Below are positions 32,979 through 45,142 of a DNA stretch of 64,000 bases, piece after piece. Under the pieces are notes generated by a model. It saw only the letters and a program-made list of their open reading frames with translations, was not told the DNA's origin and made no database searches. Source of the stretch: Bacillota bacterium. Its GTDB lineage: Bacteria > Bacillota > Clostridia > Lachnospirales > Bianqueaceae. The stretch is from positions 1-64,000 of the forward strand of contig JAFRUE010000012.1 in assembly GCA_017441925.1 (NCBI GenBank), read 5' to 3'. Position 1 is the first letter of the stretch. Each line of letters starts with the position of its first letter. The position numbers and the translations under genes were made by a program.

Positions 32979-34967
32979 TTGATTCTTTATGTGAATGCCA
33001 AGGCAGGCAGGGACGGGAACGGCACCAAAGAAATGCCGTTCAAGCACATTCAGGATGCTGCACGTGTCGCCCTTCCGGGAGATGAAGTGCTGGTTGCGCC
33101 GGGAGTATACCGCGAGTATGTAGATCCGGTACATGCCGGGACAGAAGACGCGCGGATCACTTACCGCAGCACGGAGCCGCTCGGTGCGGTGATCACAGGT
33201 GCAGAAGAGCTGAAGAACTGGACGAAATACAGCGATAAGGTCTGGACCGCCCGCGTGGACAATAGTATTTTCGGAAACTACAATCCGTATACGACCTATG
33301 TTTACGGAGACTGGTATTTCGCCGGCAGAAGCAAACATACAGGCGTCGTCTATCTCAACGACAAGATGCTCTATGAGGCGGCTTCCATCGAGGAGTGCGA
33401 GCGCGGTGAAGTCTATGAGTGTTCCTGGGAGCCGGAAGCTTCGACGTATAAGTGGTATGCTGAGCAGGACGGGAACGAGACGGTTTTCTACGCGAATTTC
33501 CAGGGAAAGGATCCGAACTGCGAGAATATTGAGATCAATGTACGGCGTGAGTGCTTCATGCCGTCCGTTACAGGGATCGGCTATATTACGGTCAGCGGTT
33601 TCAAGGTCTGCAAAGCAGCGACGACATGGGCACCGCCGGCGGCTTTCCAGGACTGCATGATCGGTCCGCACTGGTCCAAGGGCTGGATCATCGAGGACTG
33701 CGAGATCTCCAACAGCAAATGCTCCGGAATCGGTCTGGGCAAGTATTATGACCCGGAGAACGATCATTTCTTCACCGTGCATCATGTGAAAAGTCCGACG
33801 CAGATGGAGCGCGACGCGGTCTGCCGCGGTCAGTATCACGGCTGGCTTAAGGAAAAGGTCGGCAGCCATATTATCCGCCGCAACAATATCCACAACTGCG
33901 AACAGGGCGGCATTATCGGCCGTATGGGCGGTGTTTTCAGCATTATCGAGGACAATCATATTCACCACATCAACAACATGATGGAGCTTGGCGGCGCGGA
34001 GATCGCAGGCATTAAGATGCACGCGGCGATCGATGTGACGATCCGGCGCAATTATATCCATCATTGCACAATGGGCGTCTGGAATGACTGGGAAGCGCAG
34101 GGTACACGGATCAGCCGGAATCTGATGCATGACAACATGCGCCCGGGATTCGCGAAGCAGCTTACGGGTGGCATGACGAGCCAGGACATCTTTGTGGAAG
34201 TCGGACACGGCCCGACCCTGATCGACAACAATATCCTGCTGTCGGACGTCAGTCTGCGGATCGCGACGCAGGGTGTGGCAATGGTCCACAACCTGATCTG
34301 CGGAGCGCTGACTTACGTCGGCGAAGGGACAGGTCCCCGCTATACGCCGTACCATATGCCGCACAGGACGGAAGTTATGGGATTCATGACGATCCTGCAT
34401 GGTGATGACCGCTTCTATAATAATATTTTCGTACAGAAATGGCCTGCCGATAACTTTGCGGCGCGGAGCGACAGTACGGACCGTCCGCTTACGGAGAACC
34501 GCGAAGTCGGCACGCATGTTTGGGACGGATATCCGACCTATGATGAATGGATCGCGCAGTTCGATATGGACACGGATACGCCGAATATGGGCAAACTGGC
34601 GCCGGCACATGAGTCACATCTGCCGGTCTGGATCGACGGCAATGTGTATTTCAACGGGGCTAAGGCCTGGGCGAAAGAGCAGCATAACCGGGTGGATATG
34701 GAGCATAACGTCAGCGTGGACGTTGCAGAGAAGGATGGGAAACCCGTTCTGGAGACAGACCTGTATCAGTATCTGGAAGGCTTCCGCTGCGGGATGATCG
34801 ACTCAGACGTCCTCGGCCGCGCGTTCGAGCCGGATCAGCGCTTTGAGAATCCGGACGGGACGGCGATCCGTTTCGATGCCGATTATCTGGGCGATCACAG
34901 AGGAATCGAGATTCTGCCCGGACCTTTCGCGGCAGAGGATGCTGTCGGCAAGGCACTTTGGTTCTGA
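32979..34967 (+). CDS. Right-handed beta-helix protein (pectate lyase/epimerase-like fold)
   Basis: This large protein (662 aa) has a parallel beta-helix: repeated turns with Asn and Ile ladders are seen in HIIRRNNIHNCEQGGIIGR, VFSIIEDNHIHHINNMMEL and TIRRNYIHHCTMGVWND. It opens like many polysaccharide-acting proteins (ILYVNAKAGRDGNGT, then MPFKHIQDAARVALPGDEVLV). There is no signal peptide. The start is a TTG at 32979 with AGGAGGTAA 8 bp upstream; no ATG in frame is suitable. It follows GerW by 25 bp but is probably a catabolic gene. It could be a lyase, epimerase or glycosidase. Confidence 0.82.
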   Translation: MILYVNAKAGRDGNGTKEMPFKHIQDAARVALPGDEVLVAPGVYREYVDPVHAGTEDARITYRSTEPLGAVITGAEELKNWTKYSDKVWTARVDNSIFGNYNPYTTYVYGDWYFAGRSKHTGVVYLNDKMLYEAASIEECERGEVYECSWEPEASTYKWYAEQDGNETVFYANFQGKDPNCENIEINVRRECFMPSVTGIGYITVSGFKVCKAATTWAPPAAFQDCMIGPHWSKGWIIEDCEISNSKCSGIGLGKYYDPENDHFFTVHHVKSPTQMERDAVCRGQYHGWLKEKVGSHIIRRNNIHNCEQGGIIGRMGGVFSIIEDNHIHHINNMMELGGAEIAGIKMHAAIDVTIRRNYIHHCTMGVWNDWEAQGTRISRNLMHDNMRPGFAKQLTGGMTSQDIFVEVGHGPTLIDNNILLSDVSLRIATQGVAMVHNLICGALTYVGEGTGPRYTPYHMPHRTEVMGFMTILHGDDRFYNNIFVQKWPADNFAARSDSTDRPLTENREVGTHVWDGYPTYDEWIAQFDMDTDTPNMGKLAPAHESHLPVWIDGNVYFNGAKAWAKEQHNRVDMEHNVSVDVAEKDGKPVLETDLYQYLEGFRCGMIDSDVLGRAFEPDQRFENPDGTAIRFDADYLGDHRGIEILPGPFAAEDAVGKALWF

Positions 34968-34980
34968 AAGAATACCGAGA

Positions 34981-35020
34981 ACCGCTATGGCTCTATCTGA
35001 AAGAGCCGTAGTGGTTTTTT
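34981..35020 (+). terminator. Terminator of the beta-helix gene
   Basis: ACCGCTATGGCTCT pairs with AGAGCCGTAGTGGT (two weak positions) and is followed by six T residues. Confidence 0.8.
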
Positions 35021-35033
35021 GCTGCTCCGGAAT

Positions 35034-35204
35034 GTGTCAGCAATCGCGGCGAAATCCAAGCAAAATCGCGGATTGCTGACATTTTTTGTACAATGTGTCA
35101 GCAATCACCTCAAAAAGATATAGACTCCATCGGTTGCTGACACTTTCAATTCAATGTGTCATCAATTTGTTTATATTGCAGGATTTTCGTAGATTTGCTG
35201 ATAC
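35034..35204. repeat. Three tandem GTGTCAG-N35-CTGACAC palindromic units, 61-bp period
   Basis: The units are 35034-35082, 35095-35143 and 35156-35204. Each has GTGTCAG (or GTGTCAT) and, exactly 35 bp later, CTGACAC (or CTGACAT, CTGATAC). Starts are exactly 61 bp apart with 12-bp AT-rich linkers ending CAAT. In units 1 and 2 the inverted repeat extends inward (CAATC with GATTG or GGTTG). The interiors otherwise differ. The same heptamers and gap occur at 51763 and 52798. Confidence 0.85.
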
Positions 35205-35230
35205 AATGGAATCTGCGAACGGCACAAAAA

Positions 35231-35254
35231 AGCCGCCCTCTGCAGAGGGCGGCT
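35231..35254. terminator. Bidirectional terminator before the WG-repeat lipoprotein gene end
   Basis: A perfect palindrome AGCCGCCCTCTG/CAGAGGGCGGCT is preceded by six A residues, giving TTTTTT on the minus strand, and is followed by a T7 run on the plus strand. Confidence 0.85.
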
Positions 35255-35266
35255 ATACGGTTTTTT

Positions 35267-36235
35267 TCAGGGCAGATTCTGATATTCGGGGAAAGTCACA
35301 ACGCCCCATTTGCCGTCGGAGCGGGCCCAGGCGGAACTGTTCATGACCGGGCAGGCATCTTCAAATACAAATCCTGTGATCGGGCTGCAGCCGACATCGA
35401 AATATCCCCACAGTCCGGAATCATCCTGCAGCACATAGATGCCTTCGGAACAGGGATACGGCGCGGCCTCCGCCTGTGCTGCAACGATTCCCTCCGGCGT
35501 AAAGAGCACGGTCCTGGCGATGCGTGGGATCAGCCGTACCTCCGGCATCAGATCGTCGCCTGAAGGAGAGACCAGATGCCATCCCCAGCTGTCCTGTACG
35601 AAGAACTGATGGTTCAGACCGGTCGGACCATATGCTGTATAAACAAAGTCCGTACTGAGGCCGTCACGGTTACCGAGCGCATAGAACGAGCCGGACCTGA
35701 CCGCGGTGAAATCTTCACTGTTATAGGATTCTGCGGTCCTGCCGTTTATGATCATGCTGCGGGCTTCGCTCCAGATGTACGGAGTATCCGCGACTGGCTC
35801 GACGTGGATCTCCACATCTCCGATGACATCATAATTCGTATTGAGCAGCTGATAGGCCGTCGATTTCTCCGGCAGGACAAGCAGCCCGCCCTGATTCTGG
35901 CTCCAGCAGATATCCATATAGATCGCGGGGAGCAGGGTCTCGCCCTCCTGGTTCATCAGGCCGCACAGGCCTTTATCGATAAATACGACAAAAGGACTGG
36001 AATAATACATGCCCGCGTGATCCGCGTCCGGCAGCGGACAGACGGAATCAGCATCAACTACGGGTTCCAGAAGCCATTCATACGAAGAGACCGGAGCAGC
36101 GGGCGGCTGATCTTCGGCGGATGAAGCAGGCGTGATGATGACGGAATGTTCGGAATCGCCGGCAGGTTCAGGGGAAGAACATCCGATCAGCAAGATCAAT
36201 AAAAGCAGCACAGATAAAAAACTGTATTTTCTCAT
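35267..36235 (-). CDS. WG-repeat-like lipoprotein of unknown function
   Basis: This 322-aa secreted lipoprotein has a signal ending LLIGC (lipobox Cys about residue 19) and a Ser/Pro/Ala-rich linker. It then has short repeats with the WG (KWG) character, such as DKGLCGLMNQEGETLLPAIY, DSWGWHLVSPSGDDLMPEV, DSGLWGYFDVGCSPITGFV and DGKWGVVTF. WG repeats form beta structures on the cell surface. It stands alone, divergent from gyrB. No enzymatic motif is seen and its role is unknown. Confidence 0.75.
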   Translation of the reverse strand: MRKYSFLSVLLLLILLIGCSSPEPAGDSEHSVIITPASSAEDQPPAAPVSSYEWLLEPVVDADSVCPLPDADHAGMYYSSPFVVFIDKGLCGLMNQEGETLLPAIYMDICWSQNQGGLLVLPEKSTAYQLLNTNYDVIGDVEIHVEPVADTPYIWSEARSMIINGRTAESYNSEDFTAVRSGSFYALGNRDGLSTDFVYTAYGPTGLNHQFFVQDSWGWHLVSPSGDDLMPEVRLIPRIARTVLFTPEGIVAAQAEAAPYPCSEGIYVLQDDSGLWGYFDVGCSPITGFVFEDACPVMNSSAWARSDGKWGVVTFPEYQNLP

Positions 36236-36366
36236 TGATAAGCCCTTTTTTTATACATTTTAATACAGTATAACATACTCTCCCGCGAAAAACAAGAAAG
36301 AATAAAAACTGTCCCTTTCCGACACATGAAAAACACAAAATATGGCTTAAAAATGCAGAAAATCCC

Positions 36367-36395
36367 TTGTCTTTTACAACCTGTTGTGGTATAAT
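36367..36395 (+). promoter_or_regulatory. Promoter of the gyrB-gyrA operon
   Basis: TTGTCT (36367-36372), a 17-bp spacer and TATAAT (36390-36395) with extended TGG are seen. The leader is about 64 nt and ends with AAAAAAGGAGCTG before the gyrB ATG. Confidence 0.85.
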
Positions 36396-36450
36396 CTAAA
36401 TGTGAATTTATGCCCGGATTCAGTGGCGCCGGACATGGGTTTTCAGATAA

Positions 36451-38598
<2,148 letters not shown>

Positions 38599-38617
38599 CA
38601 TATATTAGGAGCAGAGA

Positions 38618-41149
38618 ATGGACGATAAGTACAAGAACAACGGAGCCGGGGAGAATCTGAGCATTCCGGACGATCCGGCGCCGGTTACTAAGAATTCCGA
38701 AGGAATCGATCAGATCCAGATCATCGACCTGGAGAAAACGATGCGTGACTGCTATATTGATTATGCGATGAGCGTTATCGTAGCGCGCGCGCTGCCGGAC
38801 GTCCGCGACGGACTGAAGCCGGTACAGCGAAGGATCCTGTACTCGATGGGTGAACTGGGCGTTACGCCGGACAAGCCGTACCGTAAGTCCGCACGTATCG
38901 TCGGCGATACGATGGGTAAATACCATCCTCACGGCGATTCGTCGATCTACGACGCGATGGCGAGAATGGCGCAGGATTTCAATACGCGCTATATGCTGGT
39001 GGACGGCCACGGCAACTTCGGTTCCGTGGACGGTGACAAGCAGGCTGCCATGCGTTACACAGAAGCAAGGCTCAGCCGCATCTCCCTGGAGATGCTCGCC
39101 GACATCAATAAGAACACGGTCGATTTTGTGCCGAACTTTGACGAAAGCCTGAAAGAACCTTCGGTCCTGCCGGCCCGTTATCCGAACCTGCTCGTCAACG
39201 GTTCCGGCGGTATCGCGGTTGGTATGGCGACCAATATTCCGCCGCACAATCTGGGCGAGATCATCGACGCGGTCGTGCGCATGATCGACAATTATGTTCT
39301 CGAGGACCGGGAGACGACGGTCGATGAGCTCATGGAGATCGTCAAAGGCCCGGATTTCCCGACAGGAGCTACGATCTACGGAACATCCGGCATTCAGGAA
39401 GCCTACAGGACCGGACACGGCCGCATCATCGTCCGCGCCAACATGGAGATCGAGTCGATGCACGGCGGACGCCAGCGCATCGTGGCGACGGAGATCCCTT
39501 ATCAGGTCAATAAAGCCCGTCTGATCGAGAAGATCGCGGATCTGGTCAAAGAGAAGAAGATCGAAGGCATCTCGGATCTGCGGGACGAGTCGGACCGCGA
39601 GGGCATGCGGATCGTGATCGAGCTGCGCCGCGACGCAAACGCGCGCGTCGTCATGAACCAGCTCTACAAATATTCCCAGCTGCAGGATACTTTCAGCGTC
39701 AATATGCTGACGCTTGTCGGCAATGAGCCCAAGACCCTGAATCTGCAGCAGATGCTGTACTACTATCTGATGCATCAGAAGGATGTCATCAGACGCCGTA
39801 CGGAGTACGATCTGGAGAAAGCCCAGGCCCGTGCTCATGTTCTGGAAGGACTGCTTAAGGCTCTCGATTATATCGACGAGATCGTCAGCATCATCCGTCA
39901 TTCCGACAACGTCGCGCAGGCCAAAGAGCGCCTGATCAGCCGGTTTGATTTCTCCGATATCCAGGCGCAGGCGATCGTCGACATGCGTCTGCGTGCGCTG
40001 ACAGGTCTGGAGAGAGAGCGTCTGGAAGAAGAGTACAGGGATCTTGAGGACAAGATCGCGCTGTATCAGGCGATCCTCAGCAACGAGAAACTGCTCTACA
40101 ATACGATCAAGGAAGAGATCCTGATCGTCAAGGCCAAATACGCGGATTCGCGCAGGACCTATATCACTTATGAAGAAAGTGAGATCAACATCGAGGATAC
40201 GATCAAGAACGAGCAGGTCGTGATCACGATGACCAATCTCGGCTATATCAAGCGGACTTCGCTCGATATGTACCGCAGCCAGCACCGCGGCGGCAAGGGG
40301 ATCAAGGGACTGGAGACCCGGGAAGAGGACTACGTAACGCATCTGTTTGTGGCTTCGACCCATGACTATATCCAGTTTTTCACCAATAAAGGAAAGGTCT
40401 TCCGCCTGAGGGTCTATGAGATCCAGGAGGCGGGACGCACCGCCCGCGGACAGGCGATCGTCAATCTGCTGTCGCTTTCCGGCGAAGAGAAGGTCACAGC
40501 CGCGATCATTGCCCATGAGCTGTCGGACGACGACGGCTATCTGATCATGGCGACACGCAAGGGCACCGTTAAGAAGACGCTCGTGTCCGAATTCGCCAAC
40601 ATCCGTCAGAACGGTCTGATCGCCATCAATCTTACGGGCGACGATGAGCTGATCGAGGTCAAACATACACGTGGCAACGATCAGGTCTTCCTGGCGACGC
40701 AAAACGGCCAGATGATCTGCTTTGACGAGAAAGACGTGCGGCCGATGGGACGCGCGGCGGCCGGTGTGCGCGGGATCAATCTCGAAGCGGGCGACCGTCT
40801 GATCGGCATGCAGCTTGGCCGGTACGGAGAGGAACTGCTTGCGGTAACGCAGGGAGGCCTCGGCAAGCGGACAGCGCTTTCCGAGTTCTCGGTACAGCAC
40901 CGCGGCGGTAAGGGAATCCGCTACTATAAGATCACGAAGAAGACCGGTCCGGTCGTCGGATTTAACGTCGTCCGCAGAGGACAGGGCTTCCTGCTGATCA
41001 ATTCGGAAGGCACGATCATCCGTCTGGAAGTTTCGGATGTAAGACAGATCGGACGCGCCGCTTCCGGCGTCAAGCTGATCGATATGAACAAGGACGTTCA
41101 GGTCGTCGGACTGGCGCTGATCCTTGAAGAGGAGAACGCAGATGAATAA
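38618..41149 (+). CDS. gyrA: DNA gyrase subunit A
   Basis: This is the DNA-cleaving subunit (843 aa). The winged-helix region holds the quinolone-determining stretch [12 protein letters not shown], with Ser and Asp at the positions equivalent to E. coli S83 and D87, that is, the sensitive state. The active-site Tyr lies in [11 protein letters not shown]. The C-terminal beta-pinwheel carries a GyrA-box-like QHRGGKG and a second QHRGGKG further on, which mark it as gyrase rather than ParC. A 30-residue acidic N-terminal extension is present. Its last codons overlap the start of the CAP/SLH gene. Confidence 0.96.
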   Translation: MDDKYKNNGAGENLSIPDDPAPVTKNSEGIDQIQIIDLEKTMRDCYIDYAMSVIVARALPDVRDGLKPVQRRILYSMGELGVTPDKPYRKSARIVGDTMGKYHPHGDSSIYDAMARMAQDFNTRYMLVDGHGNFGSVDGDKQAAMRYTEARLSRISLEMLADINKNTVDFVPNFDESLKEPSVLPARYPNLLVNGSGGIAVGMATNIPPHNLGEIIDAVVRMIDNYVLEDRETTVDELMEIVKGPDFPTGATIYGTSGIQEAYRTGHGRIIVRANMEIESMHGGRQRIVATEIPYQVNKARLIEKIADLVKEKKIEGISDLRDESDREGMRIVIELRRDANARVVMNQLYKYSQLQDTFSVNMLTLVGNEPKTLNLQQMLYYYLMHQKDVIRRRTEYDLEKAQARAHVLEGLLKALDYIDEIVSIIRHSDNVAQAKERLISRFDFSDIQAQAIVDMRLRALTGLERERLEEEYRDLEDKIALYQAILSNEKLLYNTIKEEILIVKAKYADSRRTYITYEESEINIEDTIKNEQVVITMTNLGYIKRTSLDMYRSQHRGGKGIKGLETREEDYVTHLFVASTHDYIQFFTNKGKVFRLRVYEIQEAGRTARGQAIVNLLSLSGEEKVTAAIIAHELSDDDGYLIMATRKGTVKKTLVSEFANIRQNGLIAINLTGDDELIEVKHTRGNDQVFLATQNGQMICFDEKDVRPMGRAAAGVRGINLEAGDRLIGMQLGRYGEELLAVTQGGLGKRTALSEFSVQHRGGKGIRYYKITKKTGPVVGFNVVRRGQGFLLINSEGTIIRLEVSDVRQIGRAASGVKLIDMNKDVQVVGLALILEEENADE

Positions 41150-42563
41150 AAAGAGGATCCGGGTAGCTATCCTTGCGGTCATTATGACCGTGGGATGCTG
41201 CCTGATCCATTCTTCCGCCGATCTGAATGCGGAAGAAACCCCGCGGGCGGCGGAATCCGTAAGCCGCTACCGGGCAAACGACAGCCTGAATTCGCTGCGC
41301 AACGCCTTGGGACTGCGGACGCTCGCGATGGACAAGGCGCTGGGCAGTGCGGCTCAGGCTCATACGGATTATATGTACCGGGCACTGACATCCGGACAGA
41401 CAGAGCGCACGGATAAAGAGGCTTTTACCGGCGTGGATCCGCTCGATAGGGCTCTATACGCCGGATACGGCGGGCAGACGGTGCTGGAGGTCTGCTCGGG
41501 CAGCACAGAGAACTATGAACAGATGCTGACGGTAGCCCTGCACGATCCCGCCTGGCGGTATGCTTTGCTGCACCCTGCCTGCGCCAGTATCGGATATGGG
41601 GCGAGCAGCGGTTATATATCGATGCTTCTCGGTGTTTCCGACAATCTTGGCTGGGGACCGGAGGCCGTGTTTTATCCGTTTGCAGGACAGGAAGAGGTCG
41701 GCAACTGTTATCTGTCCCGCCTGCAGACTGTGCCGGATGAAGTCCGACTGGGCAGCGAGCGCGGACAGATCGGAGAGCCGGTCACATTTACTTATTATGT
41801 CCCTAACGCGCAGTCACTGGAAGCGCGTGACGTTTCGTTCACGCTGACAGAGACCCGTACAGGACGGACGCTGACCTGTGTACTGATTCTGCCGCAGGAC
41901 AGTTTTCAGCTGACACAGACGATTATTGCCTATCCGCTGAGCCTGTATCTGTCCGATACGCGGTATGAAGCGCATCTGATATGCGGACTGTTTGCGGAAG
42001 GCGAGAAAATCGCGGATATCGACGAGACATGGTCGTATACCAGTTCAGGACCGGATTCGATCGGAGAAGTCAGCACGCTTGCTGCGCTGAAGCGGATGTG
42101 CGGGATCTTTGGCGTCTCAAGTGAGATGTTCCCCGCAAACTGGAAGCCTGAAGCGGAATATTCGGATTATTCCTTTAACCCGCGTACCGCGCTCAGCCGG
42201 CAGGTCTACCGGCTGGCCGAGGACGGGGTCATGACGCCTGAAGAGAACAGCAGGCTCCTGCCGCAGGAAGGCATCACCAGGCAGCAGACCGCAGTCTGGA
42301 TGATGCGGATGATGCGGAAATATCAGAGCCAGGAGTATTACTCGGTCGAAATGTCCTACACCGATACTTTCCAGGATATCAACCGCTGTACAGAGGAAGG
42401 CAAAGACGCGGTACAGCGGGCGTATCTTCTGGGGCTCGTCAGCGGACAGGGCGGCGGTGTGTTCAGCCCTGACGCCTATATCACGGAAGTGGAATTTGAA
42501 ACGTGGATGACCGCGCTTGAGACCATGCTTGCGGAAGCGGACAGCGCGGAGGGAGGAGAATAA
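41142..42563 (+). CDS. Secreted CAP-domain protein with C-terminal SLH-like repeats
   Basis: This 473-aa protein has a signal peptide (about 1-30). A CAP/SCP domain follows (about 45-170) with [20 protein letters not shown] and [11 protein letters not shown], then a beta-rich middle. The C-terminal part resembles S-layer homology repeats ([20 protein letters not shown], then [18 protein letters not shown]), expected to bind secondary cell-wall polymer. It starts with ATG at 41142, overlapping gyrA by 8 bp, with GAGGAGA upstream. Co-expression of a surface protein with gyrase is unusual. CAP proteins are structural or proteolytic; its activity is unknown. Confidence 0.82.
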   Translation: MNKKRIRVAILAVIMTVGCCLIHSSADLNAEETPRAAESVSRYRANDSLNSLRNALGLRTLAMDKALGSAAQAHTDYMYRALTSGQTERTDKEAFTGVDPLDRALYAGYGGQTVLEVCSGSTENYEQMLTVALHDPAWRYALLHPACASIGYGASSGYISMLLGVSDNLGWGPEAVFYPFAGQEEVGNCYLSRLQTVPDEVRLGSERGQIGEPVTFTYYVPNAQSLEARDVSFTLTETRTGRTLTCVLILPQDSFQLTQTIIAYPLSLYLSDTRYEAHLICGLFAEGEKIADIDETWSYTSSGPDSIGEVSTLAALKRMCGIFGVSSEMFPANWKPEAEYSDYSFNPRTALSRQVYRLAEDGVMTPEENSRLLPQEGITRQQTAVWMMRMMRKYQSQEYYSVEMSYTDTFQDINRCTEEGKDAVQRAYLLGLVSGQGGGVFSPDAYITEVEFETWMTALETMLAEADSAEGGE

Positions 42564-42564
42564 G

Positions 42565-43854
42565 ATGAATTTAGCAATGCAGCATCCGGCGGACCAGATC
42601 GTAACGATTATGGACAGGATCTATCAGTACGGGATGACGACGACTTCCGGCGGCAATCTGTCGATCCGGGACGAGAACGGTGTGATCTGGATCAGTCCGA
42701 GCGGGATCGATAAGGGCACGCTGCGCCGGGAGGACATCATGAAGGTGTACCCGGACGGTACTTATGAAGGACTGCATACGCCTTCTGTCGAATGTCCTTT
42801 CCACATGGCGATCTATAAGGCAAGGCCGGATCTGAAAGCGATCCTGCACGCGCATCCGCCGGCACTGGTCGCTTTCTCCGTGGCGCGCAGATTGCCTGAC
42901 GTACGGCTGATCCCGCACGCGAGAATGCTGACAGGAGATCTGGTATATGCGGAATACGCTACCCCGGGCAGCACGCAGCTCGGCGCGAATATCAGCGCGA
43001 AATTCGCTGAGGGATACAATACGGTCATGTTGGAAAACCACGGCGTGGTCCTCGGATCGGACGAGAGCCTGTACAAAGCGTTCATGATGTTCGAGACGCT
43101 CGATTTTGTCGCGAGGCTTGAAACCGGCGCGAGAACGATCGGAGACAACCCGCGTCCGCTGACCAAGGCGGAGCTTGAGCAGTTCAAACGCAAGACCCGT
43201 CCCGATATGGAGGAATATGAGCCGCGTCATACGAGTGAAGAACTGGCGCTGCGCAGAGATATGTGCATTCTGATCAAGCGCGCGTACCACAATCAGCTGT
43301 TCACTTCGAGCCAGGGAACTTTTTCCTGCCGGGTAGGGGACGGATTCCTGATCACGCCTTATGATCAGGACCGTGAATATCTGGAGCCAGAGGATCTGGT
43401 ACTTGTCGAAAACGGCAAGCGGGAGAAGGGCAAGATCCCGTCCCGTTCGCTGAAACTGCACGAAGAGATCTATAAACAGCATCCGGAGATCAAAACGGTC
43501 ATCGTCGCGCATCCGCACAACATCATGGCGTTCGGCGTAACGGACCGCGATTTCGACGCGAGGCTGATCCCCGAGAGCTATCTGCAGCTCAGAACAGTTC
43601 ACAAGTATCCGTTCGGCTCGACCTTCCTGCAGCCGGAAGAGCTTGCGGCGCAGCTCGGTAAAGACAATCCTGTCGCGATCATTGAGAACGACTGCGTCAT
43701 CACGACCGGCGATTCGCTGATCAGCGCGTTCGACAAGCTGGAAGTCATGGAATACAGTGCAAAATCCGTCATCATGACCCGCAACGTCGGGCCGATCGTT
43801 AAGATCACCGACGAAGAGATCGATGAACTGGAAGAAGCTTTTCATCTGAAATAA
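42565..43854 (+). CDS. Tandem class II aldolase/adducin-family protein
   Basis: This 429-aa protein contains two class II aldolase domains (about 1-210 and 225-429). The first has SGGNLSIRD, the metal ligands HAHPPALVAFS and ENHGVVLG, and the Glu in SVECPFH, as in L-fuculose- and L-rhamnulose-phosphate aldolases. In the second the matching sites read VAHPHNIMAFG and ENDCVITTG, so two of the three zinc His positions are lost and this half may be structural. Single-domain enzymes are about 215 aa. It starts 1 bp after the CAP/SLH gene with GGAGGAGA. It may cleave a deoxysugar phosphate to DHAP and lactaldehyde. Confidence 0.82.
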   Translation: MNLAMQHPADQIVTIMDRIYQYGMTTTSGGNLSIRDENGVIWISPSGIDKGTLRREDIMKVYPDGTYEGLHTPSVECPFHMAIYKARPDLKAILHAHPPALVAFSVARRLPDVRLIPHARMLTGDLVYAEYATPGSTQLGANISAKFAEGYNTVMLENHGVVLGSDESLYKAFMMFETLDFVARLETGARTIGDNPRPLTKAELEQFKRKTRPDMEEYEPRHTSEELALRRDMCILIKRAYHNQLFTSSQGTFSCRVGDGFLITPYDQDREYLEPEDLVLVENGKREKGKIPSRSLKLHEEIYKQHPEIKTVIVAHPHNIMAFGVTDRDFDARLIPESYLQLRTVHKYPFGSTFLQPEELAAQLGKDNPVAIIENDCVITTGDSLISAFDKLEVMEYSAKSVIMTRNVGPIVKITDEEIDELEEAFHLK

Positions 43855-43866
43855 GGAGGACAGAAT

Positions 43867-45024
43867 ATGGCAGATCTGGAAAAAGCACTCCGTCTTCACG
43901 AGGAATGGAGAGGTAAACTGACGATCGAATCCAAAGTGACGCTTGACAGCAAGGAAGCGCTTTCGATGGCATACACTCCCGGTGTCGCGGAGCCGTGCAA
44001 GGTGATCGCGAAGGATCCGGAAGCGGTCTATAAGTATACGATGAAGGGCAATCTGGTCGCTGTCGTTACTGACGGTACCGCGGTCCTCGGGCTCGGTGAC
44101 ATCGGCCCTAAGGCCGGTCTTCCCGTTATGGAAGGCAAATGTGCCCTGTTCAAGGAATTCGGCGGAGTGGACGCGATTCCGATCTGCCTGGATACCAAGG
44201 ATCCCGATGAGATCGTAGAGACGGTCAAACGGATCGCGCCGGGCTTCGGCGGAATCAATCTGGAAGACATTTCCGCGCCGCGCTGTTTCTATGTCGAAGA
44301 AAGACTGCGCGAAGAGCTGGATATCCCGGTTTTTCACGATGATCAGCATGGGACCGCGATGGTGGTCCTCGCAGCGCTGACCAACGCGCTTAAGGTCGTC
44401 GGCAAGAAAAAGTCCGAGATCCGCGCGGTCGTGAACGGCGCCGGTGCTGCCGGTACTGCGATCACAAAGCTGCTGCTTGCGGACGGATTTGGCGACGTGA
44501 CCATGTGCGATAAGGTCGGCATCCTGCATCCGGAGACGGAAGGGATGAATGAGTCTCAGGCAAAGATGGCCGCCATCACGAATAAGACCGGGCTGAAAGG
44601 GACACTTGCGGACGCTCTCAAGGGAGCTGACATCATGGTCGGCGTCTCCGCACCGCACATCGTATCCAAGGAAATGATCGCCACGATGGCTAAGGACGCG
44701 ATCGTTTTCGCGATGGCGAATCCCGTGCCGGAGATCATGCCGGAAGAGGCGAAGGCAGGCGGCGCGAGGATCGTCGGGACAGGCCGCTCCGATTACCCGA
44801 ATCAGATCAACAACGTTCTGATCTTCCCGGGACTGTTCAAGGGAGCGCTTGCGGCGCGCACCAAGATCACCGAAGAGATCAAGCTTGCCGGCGCGCATGC
44901 GCTTGCGGAGATGATCCCGGACGATGAGCTCAATGAAGAGAATCTGATCCCGTACGCGTTCGATCCGCGGCTTGCCGACACGATCGCCCAGGCGGTCATC
45001 AAGACGGCGCAGGCGGGTAAATAA
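43867..45024 (+). CDS. NAD(P)-dependent malic enzyme
   Basis: This 385-aa enzyme decarboxylates malate to pyruvate with reduction of NAD(P). Hallmarks are AYTPGVAEPC, VTDGTAVLGLGDIGP, the metal-binding INLEDISAPRCF, FHDDQHGTAMV, and the Rossmann motif VVNGAGAAGTAI; FAMANPVPEIMPEEA closes the domain. It is the short bacterial form without the phosphotransacetylase-like domain. It lies 12 bp after the aldolase gene and is the last gene before a strong terminator, giving a five-gene run from gyrB. Cofactor preference is not assigned. Confidence 0.93.
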   Translation: MADLEKALRLHEEWRGKLTIESKVTLDSKEALSMAYTPGVAEPCKVIAKDPEAVYKYTMKGNLVAVVTDGTAVLGLGDIGPKAGLPVMEGKCALFKEFGGVDAIPICLDTKDPDEIVETVKRIAPGFGGINLEDISAPRCFYVEERLREELDIPVFHDDQHGTAMVVLAALTNALKVVGKKKSEIRAVVNGAGAAGTAITKLLLADGFGDVTMCDKVGILHPETEGMNESQAKMAAITNKTGLKGTLADALKGADIMVGVSAPHIVSKEMIATMAKDAIVFAMANPVPEIMPEEAKAGGARIVGTGRSDYPNQINNVLIFPGLFKGALAARTKITEEIKLAGAHALAEMIPDDELNEENLIPYAFDPRLADTIAQAVIKTAQAGK

Positions 45025-45065
45025 GCTTCGCGTCACAGACATCATTTCACTGCAGATATAAAGTA

Positions 45066-45099
45066 AAGCTCACGAGCCGGATGGCTTGTGAGCTTTTTT
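45066..45099 (+). terminator. Terminator of the gyrB-to-malic-enzyme run
   Basis: AAGCTCACGAGCC pairs with GGCTTGTGAGCTT (one wobble) around loop GGAT and is followed by a T run. Confidence 0.85.
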
Positions 45100-45142
45100 A
45101 CTGTCTGTGAAACGGAAAGGCCGGATATAAGCAGCAGACGCG

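Noticed and set aside
35031..35230. CRISPR array
   Set aside because: Reading the junctions as 36-bp repeats would give 25-bp spacers, but the repeats are degenerate, the third differs strongly, and no cas genes are present. An array of palindromic elements explains it better.
42571..45045. 824-codon open frame antisense to aldolase and malic enzyme
   Set aside because: It spans two well-supported genes and lacks a start signal and known domains.
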